Assembly (NCBI GenBank): GCA_002701385.1
Contig: NZVD01000057.1
Location: forward strand, 46,909-107,984
DNA length: 61,076 bases
Direction of reading: 5' to 3'
DNA from: Rhodopirellula sp.
Lineage (GTDB): Bacteria; Planctomycetota; Planctomycetia; Pirellulales; Pirellulaceae
Part shown: positions 18,501 through 27,074 of the stretch, in pieces
Layout: every line of letters begins with the position of its first letter
Position numbering within the stretch: the first letter of the stretch is position 1
Position numbers and translations under genes: made by a program
Notes under the pieces: model-generated
What the model saw: the letters and a program-made list of their open reading frames with translations, nothing else
The model's database searches: none
Told to the model about the DNA's origin: nothing

Positions 18501-20998
18501 AATTTGATATCAATCCATTCAACGGTTGGGACGTAGACGGAATTATCGGTACAGCAGATGACGCTCATGCTGACCGTGCGATCGTGTGGGGATGTGAACG
18601 TCCAGAATTACTCATCTCTGAATCCATCGTGTTTCATGATCGACGAACCGAAGACTTGGATAACGAACAACCCAACGGCGGGCAACAAGCGGCTCTAATT
18701 GGTCAGATGGGTGAAATGGATAATGACCAAAGATTGCTACCTCGTAGTGGCGCCTTCTTTGAAATCTATAATCCGTGGTTTAATCCAACCAGTGATCCCA
18801 ATGCTCCTGCAAGTGGTTCCTGGGCTCCTGCCGAGTTTTATCGAAATGTGACCAATGGTGTCTTGACTAATGGTGTACGTCTCAACCAAACCACACTCAA
18901 TACGAATAGCAATGGAAATCGCTCTCCTGTATTCCGCCTAATTGTTGTTCGAGGAAATCAGCAACATCAAGACCCCGATGCATTTGAAGATTCCTTTAAG
19001 CCGGCAGCGGATCAAATCGAACGAGCGATTTACTTCACGGATAACGTCCTCGTAAACAATGGAAATGCCTTAGCGGCAGAATTACCTACCGGCGTCGCTG
19101 CCCGAAACGGTCACGAACAATTCTTTACTACCTTTGGTTCCAATCCTTTACTGGGCGGACAATATGCAGTCATTGGATCAAGTGGTCATCACCAAAACAA
19201 CAATACGTACACTACCTTCATAGGTCGCAGCACAGGTGCACAGGGTGGCGGAGGTCAGGGGCAACTGGATTATGCCAACACGCGTCGCATTGAATTAACT
19301 CCCGACCCGAATGTAGTAGTTCAGGCTCGAATCCATAACAATATCAACCCGGCTGGACATGGTGATAAAACCAATACCGGCATCAATGCTGCGATCCCCG
19401 TTATCGGACTTCCCATTAATCAGCACACCTACGGTGGCAATACATCTGCGTTATCACTCACTTTGACCGAACCCATTGGCGGTTACAGTCAACGAGCCGG
19501 TGCTGCAAATGGAGTCGACGGTGAATTGGAATTAAATCCACCACTCGATACGCCACTCGATGCTTCCTACAACCCCGACCCAGTAACAGGTGTTGGCCGT
19601 GATGCTCTGATGACGCAGGGGACGACCATTGATTTTGCAGTAGTCCATTTACAACGCCTCGCCAACCCTCTCCAGCCCTATCATGGCACGAACAACCCCT
19701 ATCGAACGATTGATACTCATAGTGTGGATGTCACAGCATTTAACGGAGTGGAAAATGAAAATGCAGCTGATCCAACACTAATTGCCGGTGACTACCGTTT
19801 TGATGCGCATCAGCGAGGAGATGCCAATGTATTGGCTGCTGGCGTCATGGGGCAACCGAGCCGAAATCTATGGACCTCTGAACCTGTCAGTGCTAATGTG
19901 GCGGCAGGAGCGATGGGCAACGACAACAACCAAATCTTCGCTCACAGTTTGACCACCACGCTTGGTTATTTGAATACTACTTACGGTACCCCTCGAGCAG
20001 ACGGAACACCAAACGATGCGACTGGACATCCATTCCCATGGTTGCAATGGAACAACCGGCCCTTCGTATCCAGCTTGGAATTGATGCAGGTTCCATACAG
20101 CAAGTCTTCCCGTTTGTTATTCGACTACACGTTTGATCGTAATGGGGGAGTCAACCCATACAACGTCCCAGCCAATGGAGATGTAGCTCACACGGAGTAT
20201 AACCATTTACTCAACTTCTTTGAGTCCGGCGATAATACGGCAAACTTCCAGCGAATATTCGATTACCTCCACAGCCCCAGTGCTTATTCCGGAGCGTATA
20301 CCTACCTCAATCCTTTGATGTTTGGTTCCGGGTTCGGTACCGATGAATTACACCCTCCCTTTAATAAAGTCTCCAATTTCCGGGACCCAGGGAAAATCAA
20401 CATCAATACGATATTTGATCCAGCCGTTTATGTAGGGCTGATGAATGGTCACCTGGGACCATCCTATACGAACTGGATTGATTCCCGTCGAGGTTACGGC
20501 GGAGCTGGTGGCAACTTGATTAGTTTTAATGCAAACATGCCTTCGCTGTTCTCCAACCCGATTCGACCTGCGGGGAGTGGTGATATCGTACCGCTCCCAG
20601 GGCTAGAACGATCCGATGTCGAGCTATCGCTTCTACGGAATAATCAAGCAGGCACACAGGCTCTAATCGCTTCCAATTACACCGATCAAGCACGAAACGC
20701 TCGTCGTAACTCGTCGTTTAAGTATCAGAGTCTCCAGCGAATGGACAATCTGGTCACAGGGCGATCCAACGTATTTGGCGTCTGGGTCACCATGGGCTAC
20801 TTCGAAGTCGCAGCAACACCCCCTTCCTCTGTAAATCCCGATGGATATCAATTGGGACAGGAAGTCGGTGCTGACCGTGGAGATATCCGTCGCCACCGAG
20901 CCTTCTACATGATTGACCGAAGTATTCCAGCCGCGTTTGAACCAGGCGAAAACCATAACGTCGACAAGACGGTTATTCTCCGACGGATTATCGACTAG
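15599..20998 (+). CDS. Giant GspK-like pseudopilus tip protein with Asp-rich repeats
   Basis: Encodes 1,799 residues; classical GspK has about 330. Residues 8-36 (KGIILLAIISLLTMFMLIGV) resemble a class III signal and helix that lacks Glu+5, exactly as in GspK. Two segments resemble the GspK signature (D-x-x-G-x-(L/I)-N-(L/I)-N): TDMDGRLNLNAHGN near residue 448 and PGKININTIFDPAVY near 1600. Between them lie about nine Asp/Asn-rich loops (for example DVDSDGDGRPDSIWVDLGL, DNNGDGFDDADDDKNG and DDNGDAVVDNFVE), a calcium-binding type of motif. The long exported part is rich in Asn and Thr and beta-prone. It closes a run of five prepilin-like genes, which fits a tip protein that may also be an adhesin. 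The frame is intact over 5.4 kb. Confidence 0.8.
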   Translation: MANRYQRKRKGIILLAIISLLTMFMLIGVTYVVVSGHFKRAAISNSQSRQLGVAPKKHLDSALYQLVRDTDRAGSILRGHSLMQDKYGHFSVRARIQQAVVDPTTNQYPAGRQILELRIVVDPQVLPTPLSVASTPSQQGLAMLSLGALNGRVVTFLDSVAQNVSGRIIKSSPNIVGTGVASPYNYTIRMLFPKTIANTIAPASFTGKIIVINGRDFSGTGAGLNLNGGATRYGQLTRQALLPNRSLEPTGEFQTYRRGGLNEGYDVPDYQNMAMAALINHPNNRSLQYVLPSFHRPALFNYWVNNRMNSPMGTWRETLQRVLMRPTPWDHPQFTGSNPGMSLAAILVDGFPGDATVDDDNNGITDFVDTNNNGVQDPGEPMDFEELFWPGSNDNFQALMGANNVFPWDVDSDGDGRPDSIWVDLGLPIQTDESGRKFKPLFAILCTDMDGRLNLNAHGNQMQYLAAAANNPIITSGPSNTSVGARGLGFGPAEINLGSILPNVAQYRQLLMGIPNQINGRYGANTTVGAPGIDPFSYYIFNDYPISYLDQQLSSFQTITDIHGELGRGINTAGNPVSEIGGIPAANLSTLNNYPTPSGYRHTIADNPYELNLVSPKATDQVFTPQELEMVLRSHDSDNPLQPSPGPDGFWGRGDPNNLPTGALGDNNGDGFDDADDDKNGIINDIGEAMAIGSDDVILRESHSRLFRLTDAFNGSSEANRRAVTTESYDPPVPSVQIPDNLRNSVVYGDGGHAVQLLRAKMAQDPSVQALVGGYSIVLREYALNLLMSWSKGADGAWGVQGMDDDGNGVTDDLLEAGFAGSDDTRSPLLDLGIFDGQKMDVNRPFGNGLDDNGDAVVDNFVESTGAERLWPNIFNATPVFVDHDNDGISGPALADGDAFLARYHYARQLYVLTLLMNERPGIDFNVNGSIEDYNGDGVADETQYNLAQWAVNAVDFRDVDAIMTPFEFDINPFNGWDVDGIIGTADDAHADRAIVWGCERPELLISESIVFHDRRTEDLDNEQPNGGQQAALIGQMGEMDNDQRLLPRSGAFFEIYNPWFNPTSDPNAPASGSWAPAEFYRNVTNGVLTNGVRLNQTTLNTNSNGNRSPVFRLIVVRGNQQHQDPDAFEDSFKPAADQIERAIYFTDNVLVNNGNALAAELPTGVAARNGHEQFFTTFGSNPLLGGQYAVIGSSGHHQNNNTYTTFIGRSTGAQGGGGQGQLDYANTRRIELTPDPNVVVQARIHNNINPAGHGDKTNTGINAAIPVIGLPINQHTYGGNTSALSLTLTEPIGGYSQRAGAANGVDGELELNPPLDTPLDASYNPDPVTGVGRDALMTQGTTIDFAVVHLQRLANPLQPYHGTNNPYRTIDTHSVDVTAFNGVENENAADPTLIAGDYRFDAHQRGDANVLAAGVMGQPSRNLWTSEPVSANVAAGAMGNDNNQIFAHSLTTTLGYLNTTYGTPRADGTPNDATGHPFPWLQWNNRPFVSSLELMQVPYSKSSRLLFDYTFDRNGGVNPYNVPANGDVAHTEYNHLLNFFESGDNTANFQRIFDYLHSPSAYSGAYTYLNPLMFGSGFGTDELHPPFNKVSNFRDPGKININTIFDPAVYVGLMNGHLGPSYTNWIDSRRGYGGAGGNLISFNANMPSLFSNPIRPAGSGDIVPLPGLERSDVELSLLRNNQAGTQALIASNYTDQARNARRNSSFKYQSLQRMDNLVTGRSNVFGVWVTMGYFEVAATPPSSVNPDGYQLGQEVGADRGDIRRHRAFYMIDRSIPAAFEPGENHNVDKTVILRRIID

Positions 20999-21107
20999 AT
21001 CCTGTTGCGACTATCGCTGACCATAAATCTCAGGCCTTTTGTTCGTTGAACAATTGTGCGCGGTCGCGGATAATAAATTACGTCCACGTCACTCAGTCTC
21101 ATGGAGC

Positions 21108-23072
21108 ATGTCCGTGTCCTCGGATTCCAGCAGTCATTTTGATTTAGTCCCGATGACGGGGCCTGCTGCGCATTCAGGACGTCCTGAGATGATGAGCTTC
21201 TCTCTGAGCTCAGAAATCCCTCTGCCCGACGTCGAACAATTGCCCGTCGTGACCGAACATTCTGATGATGATTCAGATCAACCTGCAGATGAACAGGGCT
21301 TTCATGAAACGGTCGGAGCCAACCCCAATCAGCCCATGCGCATTGGTTCCATCTGGCTTGATGGCGAAAGCCTGATGTGCTCCTGTCCGGACTGCCTGGC
21401 TCCGGTCACCATTCGCCATTGGTTGATGGTTGCCGATTGCTGGAATTGTGACACCGCGGTGTTGCTCAGTGCCGAGCAGGAAGCTGCTATTGAACAGCTA
21501 CTAAAGAAGTCCGGCGCACCCGCCCCGTCGCGTCCGCAGAAGCAAGAGACGACTCAGGCCACAGCCTTACCATACTACCCAGCGGCCACCCCCAGCGAAG
21601 CAGCCTCACGACTGCGAACCATGTTGGTCTATGAAGATAACCTGCATTGGGCTCGTCGAGCGTTTAACCAAACGCCTGCCTGGATCGTTAGCCTTCTGGC
21701 TCATGTAGTTGCTCTGATCATTCTGGGGCTTTTATATGACACTGAGGAAGATTTGGGGGAATACATTACGCTTTCTGTCGTGGTTGGAGATCAGGATACC
21801 GAAGGCGGTGCCGTCACCAATTTAACGCCAGATGCGCAAGAGAATTACGAATTACCTCCCCCAGACAACGTCGATCCTGACAATCCACTGGAAATGGAAA
21901 AGGTAAATCAGGATCGCGAAGCTGCTGAAGAATTACAAAAGGACTTTGATACCGATAATCCGAATCTCCCGGATATTGATTCGGTGAAGAGACGTATTAA
22001 CGAAGCCACCGGAACCAATAAGACTATTCTTGCTCGTGACCCCCGCGTCCGGAAACAGGTCGTCGCTCGAGAAGGCGGCACTTCCGCCACAGAAGCAGCT
22101 GTAGCCCGTGGGTTGGAATGGCTGGCCAGACATCAGGAACCGGGCGGGCATTGGAGCCTACACCGGTTTAATTCTCATCCCGGCTGTACGTGTCAGGATC
22201 CGGGACGCGCCATCACGGATGCCGGAGCCACTGCACTCGCCTTACTACCGTTTTTAGGCGCGGGCCAAACACACATTGCTGGTATTTATAAAGATCAGGT
22301 TCGTGCCGGACTGGACTATCTGCTGGACAACCAAAATGTGGATGGCGATTTAAGCGCCGGAGCAAGAGGAAACACTCGCATGTATACTCACGGCCAGGCT
22401 GCCATTGTCCTGTGTGAAGCTTATATGATGTCTGGAGATCAACGGCTTAAACAACCCGCCCAAAATGCAATCACGTTTATCATTGCCTCGCAACATCATG
22501 AAGGTGGATGGCGGTACAACCCTGGCCAGGCCGGCGATACCAGTGTGGTCGGCTGGCAGATTATGGCTTTACAATCGGCCAGAGCGGCAGGACTGCAAGT
22601 ACCTAATAGTGTTCTACAAAAAGCCAACAATTTCCTGAATATGGTGCAAGCCCCGAATCAACTCTATGCCTATCAACCTCGCATGAGTCCTACCCATGTC
22701 ATGACAGCCGAAGCTATTCTCTGTCGCTACTATTTAGGCCATGGAAGAAATGCTGATACGATCGATACCGGCATTAATTACCTCGTTGACAACCACTTAC
22801 CTCGCCAAAGTCAGATGAATATATATTATCTGTACTACGGCACTCAGGTCATGCATCACTATGGCGGGCCTGAATGGGATCTTTGGAATGATCAGATGCG
22901 TGAGCTATTGATCGAGACTCAGCAAGTCGATGGGCACCGCCGAGGTAGCTGGACACCTAAAGAGAACCACGATCGTCAGGGCGGGCGTCTTTATGCAACA
23001 GCTATGGCCGTGTGCTGTCTCGAAGTGTACTACCGACACTTACCCATCTTTCGCAAATTCGAAGTCCGATAA
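21108..23072 (+). CDS. Membrane-anchored protein with zinc-ribbon-like motif and terpene-cyclase-like repeats
   Basis: Encodes about 654 residues from ATG 21108; other in-frame starts lie upstream (TTG 21039) and downstream (ATG 21153). Residues about 88-112 hold CSCPDC and CWNC, a probable zinc ribbon on the cytoplasmic side. One membrane segment (WIVSLLAHVVALIILGLLY, about 191-210) follows, then an acidic Pro-rich linker (about 215-300). Residues about 330-650 are alpha/alpha-barrel repeats of the squalene-hopene cyclase/prenyltransferase superfamily (ATEAAVARGLEWLARHQEP, GGWRYNPGQAGDTSVVGWQ). The DxDD motif of true cyclases is not evident, so enzymatic activity is doubtful. It starts about 110 nt after the pseudopilin operon and may belong to it. 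Convergent with the CHAT gene. Confidence 0.8.
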   Translation: MSVSSDSSSHFDLVPMTGPAAHSGRPEMMSFSLSSEIPLPDVEQLPVVTEHSDDDSDQPADEQGFHETVGANPNQPMRIGSIWLDGESLMCSCPDCLAPVTIRHWLMVADCWNCDTAVLLSAEQEAAIEQLLKKSGAPAPSRPQKQETTQATALPYYPAATPSEAASRLRTMLVYEDNLHWARRAFNQTPAWIVSLLAHVVALIILGLLYDTEEDLGEYITLSVVVGDQDTEGGAVTNLTPDAQENYELPPPDNVDPDNPLEMEKVNQDREAAEELQKDFDTDNPNLPDIDSVKRRINEATGTNKTILARDPRVRKQVVAREGGTSATEAAVARGLEWLARHQEPGGHWSLHRFNSHPGCTCQDPGRAITDAGATALALLPFLGAGQTHIAGIYKDQVRAGLDYLLDNQNVDGDLSAGARGNTRMYTHGQAAIVLCEAYMMSGDQRLKQPAQNAITFIIASQHHEGGWRYNPGQAGDTSVVGWQIMALQSARAAGLQVPNSVLQKANNFLNMVQAPNQLYAYQPRMSPTHVMTAEAILCRYYLGHGRNADTIDTGINYLVDNHLPRQSQMNIYYLYYGTQVMHHYGGPEWDLWNDQMRELLIETQQVDGHRRGSWTPKENHDRQGGRLYATAMAVCCLEVYYRHLPIFRKFEVR

Positions 23073-23092
23073 CCTGCTGGTGATCTCTGCGA

Positions 23093-26000
23093 CTACTTAT
23101 TCCCTTTGAGGAAATTCGGTGGCTTAAATTCCACTGGGTTGTCATCCGGCTTATTGTCACCGTTGGGATTCAATTTGAGTTCACCGGCGTTTGGATTACC
23201 AAGATTTACGTTATTGCCAACTTGGCCTCCATTGGGATTTACTAATGCATTTCCGTTCCCAGCTGCATTATTCGCTTCGACTGCCTTCTCAACCTTGAGC
23301 TGCTCAACCTGAACTGCATCATTCGTTGCCGACGAAACGTCCACTAATAGATATCCCGACCAGAAAAATGGGTGAGAAGTATCGATGGGAGCTTTAAAAC
23401 CACGAGTACGTGGTTCTTTCCCTACTGCTGATTGACCGGCTCGAATGGCATTAATGGACAATTGCCAGGCCTGATCTGCGGGCAGCTCTCGTGATTTCTG
23501 CAAAAATCCACCTATCAACTTATAGGTCGATTCGCCTCCAACTCGCCATCGACTCAACGCCACCGTACGTGACCCACTCGCCAACAGTCCTACCGAAGCG
23601 AGAAACAGCTCATTGCCATTGGCGTGTTGCTTTAAGCTGGCATCCACTCCCGTTTTGAAACCCGGCAAACAAACCACATCACAATGGCTCCACGGAATCT
23701 TCATCCAGTCGTTCAGGGAGCTGCCATTACGTTTGGGGGTCACAGACCAATCATAACCACTACGTTGCGTATCCTGCATATCCTGTAGGACGACGAGTTG
23801 GTTGCTAATGGGACCGATTTGGGAACCGAGTCCCGGGAAACCGGCGGGAAGGATTTCTGCAGAATCGATTCTATCTGTTACTGTTTGCAACAATTCTTCG
23901 CGGAGTGCTTCATCATCATCCAGCGAGAACGGTCCATCTATCACGGCCGTCCGTGTCACCGGGCGATTGTTTCTTCCATCCCCTAACACAAGTGACACGG
24001 TAGGACTGTAGCGAACCTGATGAGTTGCAATCAGTGGGTTTTCCCCAATCGTGAATAATTCGAACGGAACATACCACAAGAATCCATCGGGCACGATCAC
24101 AACCTGCCGCCCGGCATCAAATGGATTCTCCTGAACATTCCCAAAAATCGCATTTTGAACTCCTGCCAGAGCTTGCTTCCAATCGTCTTTGGCAAGTATT
24201 TCCGGAGTCACCTCAGTGTTCGATTCGAAATGCCCCATCTGTCGATACAGCGTTTTCAAGCCGTTGAGGATCGCGACGGGTGAACCAATTTTCCAGCTCT
24301 GGTATTTTTCGTTCGAGAGCATGAATCCATAGAGTGCTCGCTTCGTACCAAAGAATGAAATGACTACCTGATTCGGCGGAAGTTGCTCTTTGAACTGATC
24401 CATACTGTAGAGCGGCGGGAAACAGAAGTCTGTAGGATTCGGTTCCAGTGCCATTCTCAGTAAATACGTTTCCTGAGCCGTCGTTCCCTGCGTTAAGACT
24501 GGAAAGGTTTCTTGTTGTACTCCCACGTCACCGGCATCCTGTGGAGCCAAGGGCAAGTCAGCCACTTTGGTTAGGAATTGATCCAAGACCTGTCGATTGT
24601 GTTGGTAATTAGGATATTTATTCAGCAATGCCTGTCGTTGTAGCCTGGCTTTTTGAGTCAGTAACTCCTCCGGGCCTTCTAAAATCCACCGCAGGCTAAG
24701 CACTCGGCCACCCATCGGCAGTGTTTTATAAAATCGGTGACGACGAATGCGATCTGTAATCTCAACTGCCCGCTCCACTTCTTTACGAGTCATAGCCAAT
24801 TCAAACCAACGCTCCATCACCAATTCGTGGTTGGAAAGCAGGTACTTCAAGGTATCCCGTGGGCTGTAGATCCAGTCGATCGGTCCCGGATCGCGTAAGA
24901 CACGTTCGTAAACCAGATCGGCTGTTCGTTCTGTAATCGAGCCATTTTTGAACAACGCATCAGCATGAGCAATTTGCAATAACCAGGCGGAAGCCTCTGT
25001 TTGGTAATTCAGTAGCTTGGCCATCTGTTGTTGGCCCGATACCAAATCGCGTTTTTGAAAAGCGGATAAAGCGTTAACGAAAAGTAACCTCGCTCCGATT
25101 TCACCCGCTCCCATCTCTGCCCGGTTGATCGCCGTCTGGGCTTTCTTTACCAGAGCGTCAGCTTGCTGGCTCTCTTCTAATGCCACAGCATTTTCAGCTG
25201 CTGATACAAAGGCTGAAGCCATCAACCATTCTGATTCCAGCCGAGCATAATTTGCTATTTCAGCAATCCCTGGAAACATTCCTGGCAATTCACCAGCCGA
25301 CTGATTCTTGACGCCCCAACGCACTGCTTCCTCGACAACATCATACGAGTTGTAAAGTCCGCCACTAATCGTTGCTTCTTTGAAGTAGCCGGCCGCCTGT
25401 GGATATTGCTTTTGCTCAAAGGCTAATTTACCTAACTCTAACAACGCTAGCCCGGAGAGTTCATGGTCCATTCGACCAAAGGAGATCGATGACTGAAGTT
25501 CAGCTACGGCAGCCTGCGAATCTCCAACGGAGTGTTTGGCAAGGCCTAGCATCAGACTGACCCACCCCTGAGTCCAATGATTGAGCACTGCCGGACGTGT
25601 TTCTAATGCTTCCACCACACGGTTCGTGAGAGGTGAGAGCCGACAAGTTACTCCCAGCAACTCGGTTCTGCGTCGAATTGACAGACTAATACATCGAACA
25701 ATTTCCCGAGCGTTGATCGGCGTGAGCATTGCAGGCTGAACAGTACCACCCTGTTGAAGGACCAAAAAATTGTCCAAGCGTCCACGGAAGATCGTAACCG
25801 ACGAGGGAGTTTTCCCCAGAGCCATTTGACGGGAGGACGGCCCCCAGGTCACCTTTCTGGTCGACCGGAAACTTTGGGGCAGAACATTAGGCATATACAA
25901 CCGCATCATCCACTGTGGATTACTGGCGAATAAGCTCAACGCCATGTCATATTGCTGCAATGCCTGTCGGGACTGACCCATTTGATAGAAACATTCACCA

Positions 26001-26263
26001 AGCATTGCTCGGTGGCAGATTCCATCAATCCATTCGCCTTCAGCTGTTTTAATTCTCGAGGTACGGTTGAAGGCAGTGGCAGCACTGCGGAATTCACCTT
26101 CATTGAATTCGGCTAGGGCGGCCCAGTAGTCTGCACGTGGATATCCGGAAGATCCCTGTGCCTGCAATTTCGCGGTAAATCCGGCAAACCACACCATCAC
26201 AATGCACACGAACCATGTGGCAATTTGTTGTTTGCTTTTCCCGTCGCCAATAACCTGACTCAT
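23093..26263 (-). CDS. Exported TPR-CHAT protein with degenerate catalytic site
   Basis: Encodes 1,056 residues. Residues 1-36 look like a Sec signal peptide (hydrophobic WFVCIVMVWFAGF, then LQAQ), so the protein probably leaves the cytoplasm, which is unusual for CHAT proteins. Residues about 45-600 are helical repeats of TPR type (ADYWAALAEFNEGEFRSAAT; ALLELGKLAFEQKQYPQAAG). Residues about 625-972 match a CHAT domain: VVISFFGTKRALYGFML, VVIVPDGFLWYVPFELF, GNELFLASVGLLASGSRTV, HPFFWSGYLLVD. The usual ATHG histidine motif is missing and the cysteine in LSACETG aligns with Phe in CLPGFKTG (near 868), so protease activity is unlikely. The last 80 residues are Asn/Gly-rich. The stop codons of this gene and the cyclase-like gene are 20 nt apart. 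Confidence 0.8.
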   Translation of the reverse strand: MSQVIGDGKSKQQIATWFVCIVMVWFAGFTAKLQAQGSSGYPRADYWAALAEFNEGEFRSAATAFNRTSRIKTAEGEWIDGICHRAMLGECFYQMGQSRQALQQYDMALSLFASNPQWMMRLYMPNVLPQSFRSTRKVTWGPSSRQMALGKTPSSVTIFRGRLDNFLVLQQGGTVQPAMLTPINAREIVRCISLSIRRRTELLGVTCRLSPLTNRVVEALETRPAVLNHWTQGWVSLMLGLAKHSVGDSQAAVAELQSSISFGRMDHELSGLALLELGKLAFEQKQYPQAAGYFKEATISGGLYNSYDVVEEAVRWGVKNQSAGELPGMFPGIAEIANYARLESEWLMASAFVSAAENAVALEESQQADALVKKAQTAINRAEMGAGEIGARLLFVNALSAFQKRDLVSGQQQMAKLLNYQTEASAWLLQIAHADALFKNGSITERTADLVYERVLRDPGPIDWIYSPRDTLKYLLSNHELVMERWFELAMTRKEVERAVEITDRIRRHRFYKTLPMGGRVLSLRWILEGPEELLTQKARLQRQALLNKYPNYQHNRQVLDQFLTKVADLPLAPQDAGDVGVQQETFPVLTQGTTAQETYLLRMALEPNPTDFCFPPLYSMDQFKEQLPPNQVVISFFGTKRALYGFMLSNEKYQSWKIGSPVAILNGLKTLYRQMGHFESNTEVTPEILAKDDWKQALAGVQNAIFGNVQENPFDAGRQVVIVPDGFLWYVPFELFTIGENPLIATHQVRYSPTVSLVLGDGRNNRPVTRTAVIDGPFSLDDDEALREELLQTVTDRIDSAEILPAGFPGLGSQIGPISNQLVVLQDMQDTQRSGYDWSVTPKRNGSSLNDWMKIPWSHCDVVCLPGFKTGVDASLKQHANGNELFLASVGLLASGSRTVALSRWRVGGESTYKLIGGFLQKSRELPADQAWQLSINAIRAGQSAVGKEPRTRGFKAPIDTSHPFFWSGYLLVDVSSATNDAVQVEQLKVEKAVEANNAAGNGNALVNPNGGQVGNNVNLGNPNAGELKLNPNGDNKPDDNPVEFKPPNFLKGNK

Positions 26264-26663
26264 AGGCTCGGTCCCTCTTCACTGCGAATACCATACTGAC
26301 CATTTCATACCAACAGGTACAAATGAAAACAGTATTTAACACTTCTATTATCGGTGTTTGCTCGACTTGCGACTAAGTAGCTTCTCTCAATGATAGAAAG
26401 TGGACGGCCATAAATTCCAGTAAATTACGCAGCTTACCAAACCAGTGATGCCCCAGTTTATCTATTCGCCCCAGCTGACAAACGAATATGACGGAATGTT
26501 CAGAGAATTGAAATCAAAATAAAAAACTGATTTAAAGACAATTTGGTCAAAGATGGACAGGAAGTCAGACGATTTGCAATCCAGTCAATTAATGCACATC
26601 GATTCAAACCCGAAATTCTCCAGGTAAACGAATCTCGAGAAGATAGGGAAACGAGTTTAAGAA
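26264..26663. other. Divergent intergenic region between CHAT and lipoprotein genes
   Basis: 400 bp without a convincing gene. Both flanking genes start here, so promoters for each strand are expected. The part around 26505-26560 is very AT-rich, with TTGAAA at the left and TTTAAAG to the right, but the spacing does not give a good promoter. No repeats or RNA genes were seen. Confidence 0.5.
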
Positions 26664-26894
26664 ATGTCTACTAAATCAAAACGATTCCTGTACAAGACCT
26701 GCACTATTCTGGCTGTCATGGGACTCAGTGTTCTCACTGGTTGCCAAAGCCAAATTGGTGGTCAAACCCTACCGAGCCCTCATTATCTGACCGATGATGT
26801 TCAGTACTTCGCTCCTACGGGCGAAATGAAGCTTCAGCGTCAAGCTGCAGTGATGCAGGAATATCAGGCACAAAGAGAAGCTGCTAGTAATTAA
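26664..26894 (+). CDS. Small lipoprotein
   Basis: Encodes 76 residues. MSTKSKRFLYKTCTILAV leads into a hydrophobic segment and the lipobox LTG-C (Cys near residue 27), giving a mature lipoprotein of about 50 residues. The mature part contains IGGQTLPSPHYLTDDVQYFA, a string I associate with small planctomycete lipoproteins from memory. The tail is helical and charged (MKLQRQAAVMQEYQAQREA). It stands alone and is followed by two strong hairpins. Probably a surface or outer-membrane component; no function is known to me. Confidence 0.82.
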   Translation: MSTKSKRFLYKTCTILAVMGLSVLTGCQSQIGGQTLPSPHYLTDDVQYFAPTGEMKLQRQAAVMQEYQAQREAASN

Positions 26895-26907
26895 CAAGTC
26901 ATATCAT

Positions 26908-26939
26908 CTATCTCATAATCCCCCCCTCCAATGAGATAG
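26908..26939 (+). other. 3'-UTR hairpin with C-rich loop
   Basis: CTATCTCAT (26908-26916) is perfectly complementary to ATGAGATAG (26931-26939), a 9-bp stem closing a 14-nt loop that contains seven consecutive C followed by TCC. Such a loop could pair with Shine-Dalgarno sequences. It lies 13 nt after the lipoprotein stop and 13 nt before a strong terminator-like hairpin. Confidence 0.5.
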
Positions 26940-26952
26940 TTGACAGACGATT

Positions 26953-26993
26953 GAAAACCATCCTCCGATTTCCAGGATCGGGAGATGGTTTTC
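26953..26993. terminator. Bidirectional intrinsic terminator
   Basis: GAAAACCATC (26953-26962) pairs perfectly with GATGGTTTTC (26984-26993), and the inner CTCCGAT pairs with ATCGGGA apart from two bulges, giving about 16 pairs with a short loop. The outer stem ends in TTTT on both strands. It separates the plus-strand lipoprotein from the minus-strand fhcD, whose stop is at 27075, so it can end transcription from both sides. Confidence 0.7.
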
Positions 26994-27074
26994 ATCTGCG
27001 CTTTTGGGAAACCAATCCTGCGTCATGAGTGGATGCGGTGTTTACAGACTTTCCATCGCTGGCGAGCAGAGAGT

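Noticed and set aside
21039-21107. Start of the cyclase-repeat gene at TTG 21039
   Set aside because: The added residues have no recognisable feature and ATG 21108 is the first ATG in frame; the true start still needs data.
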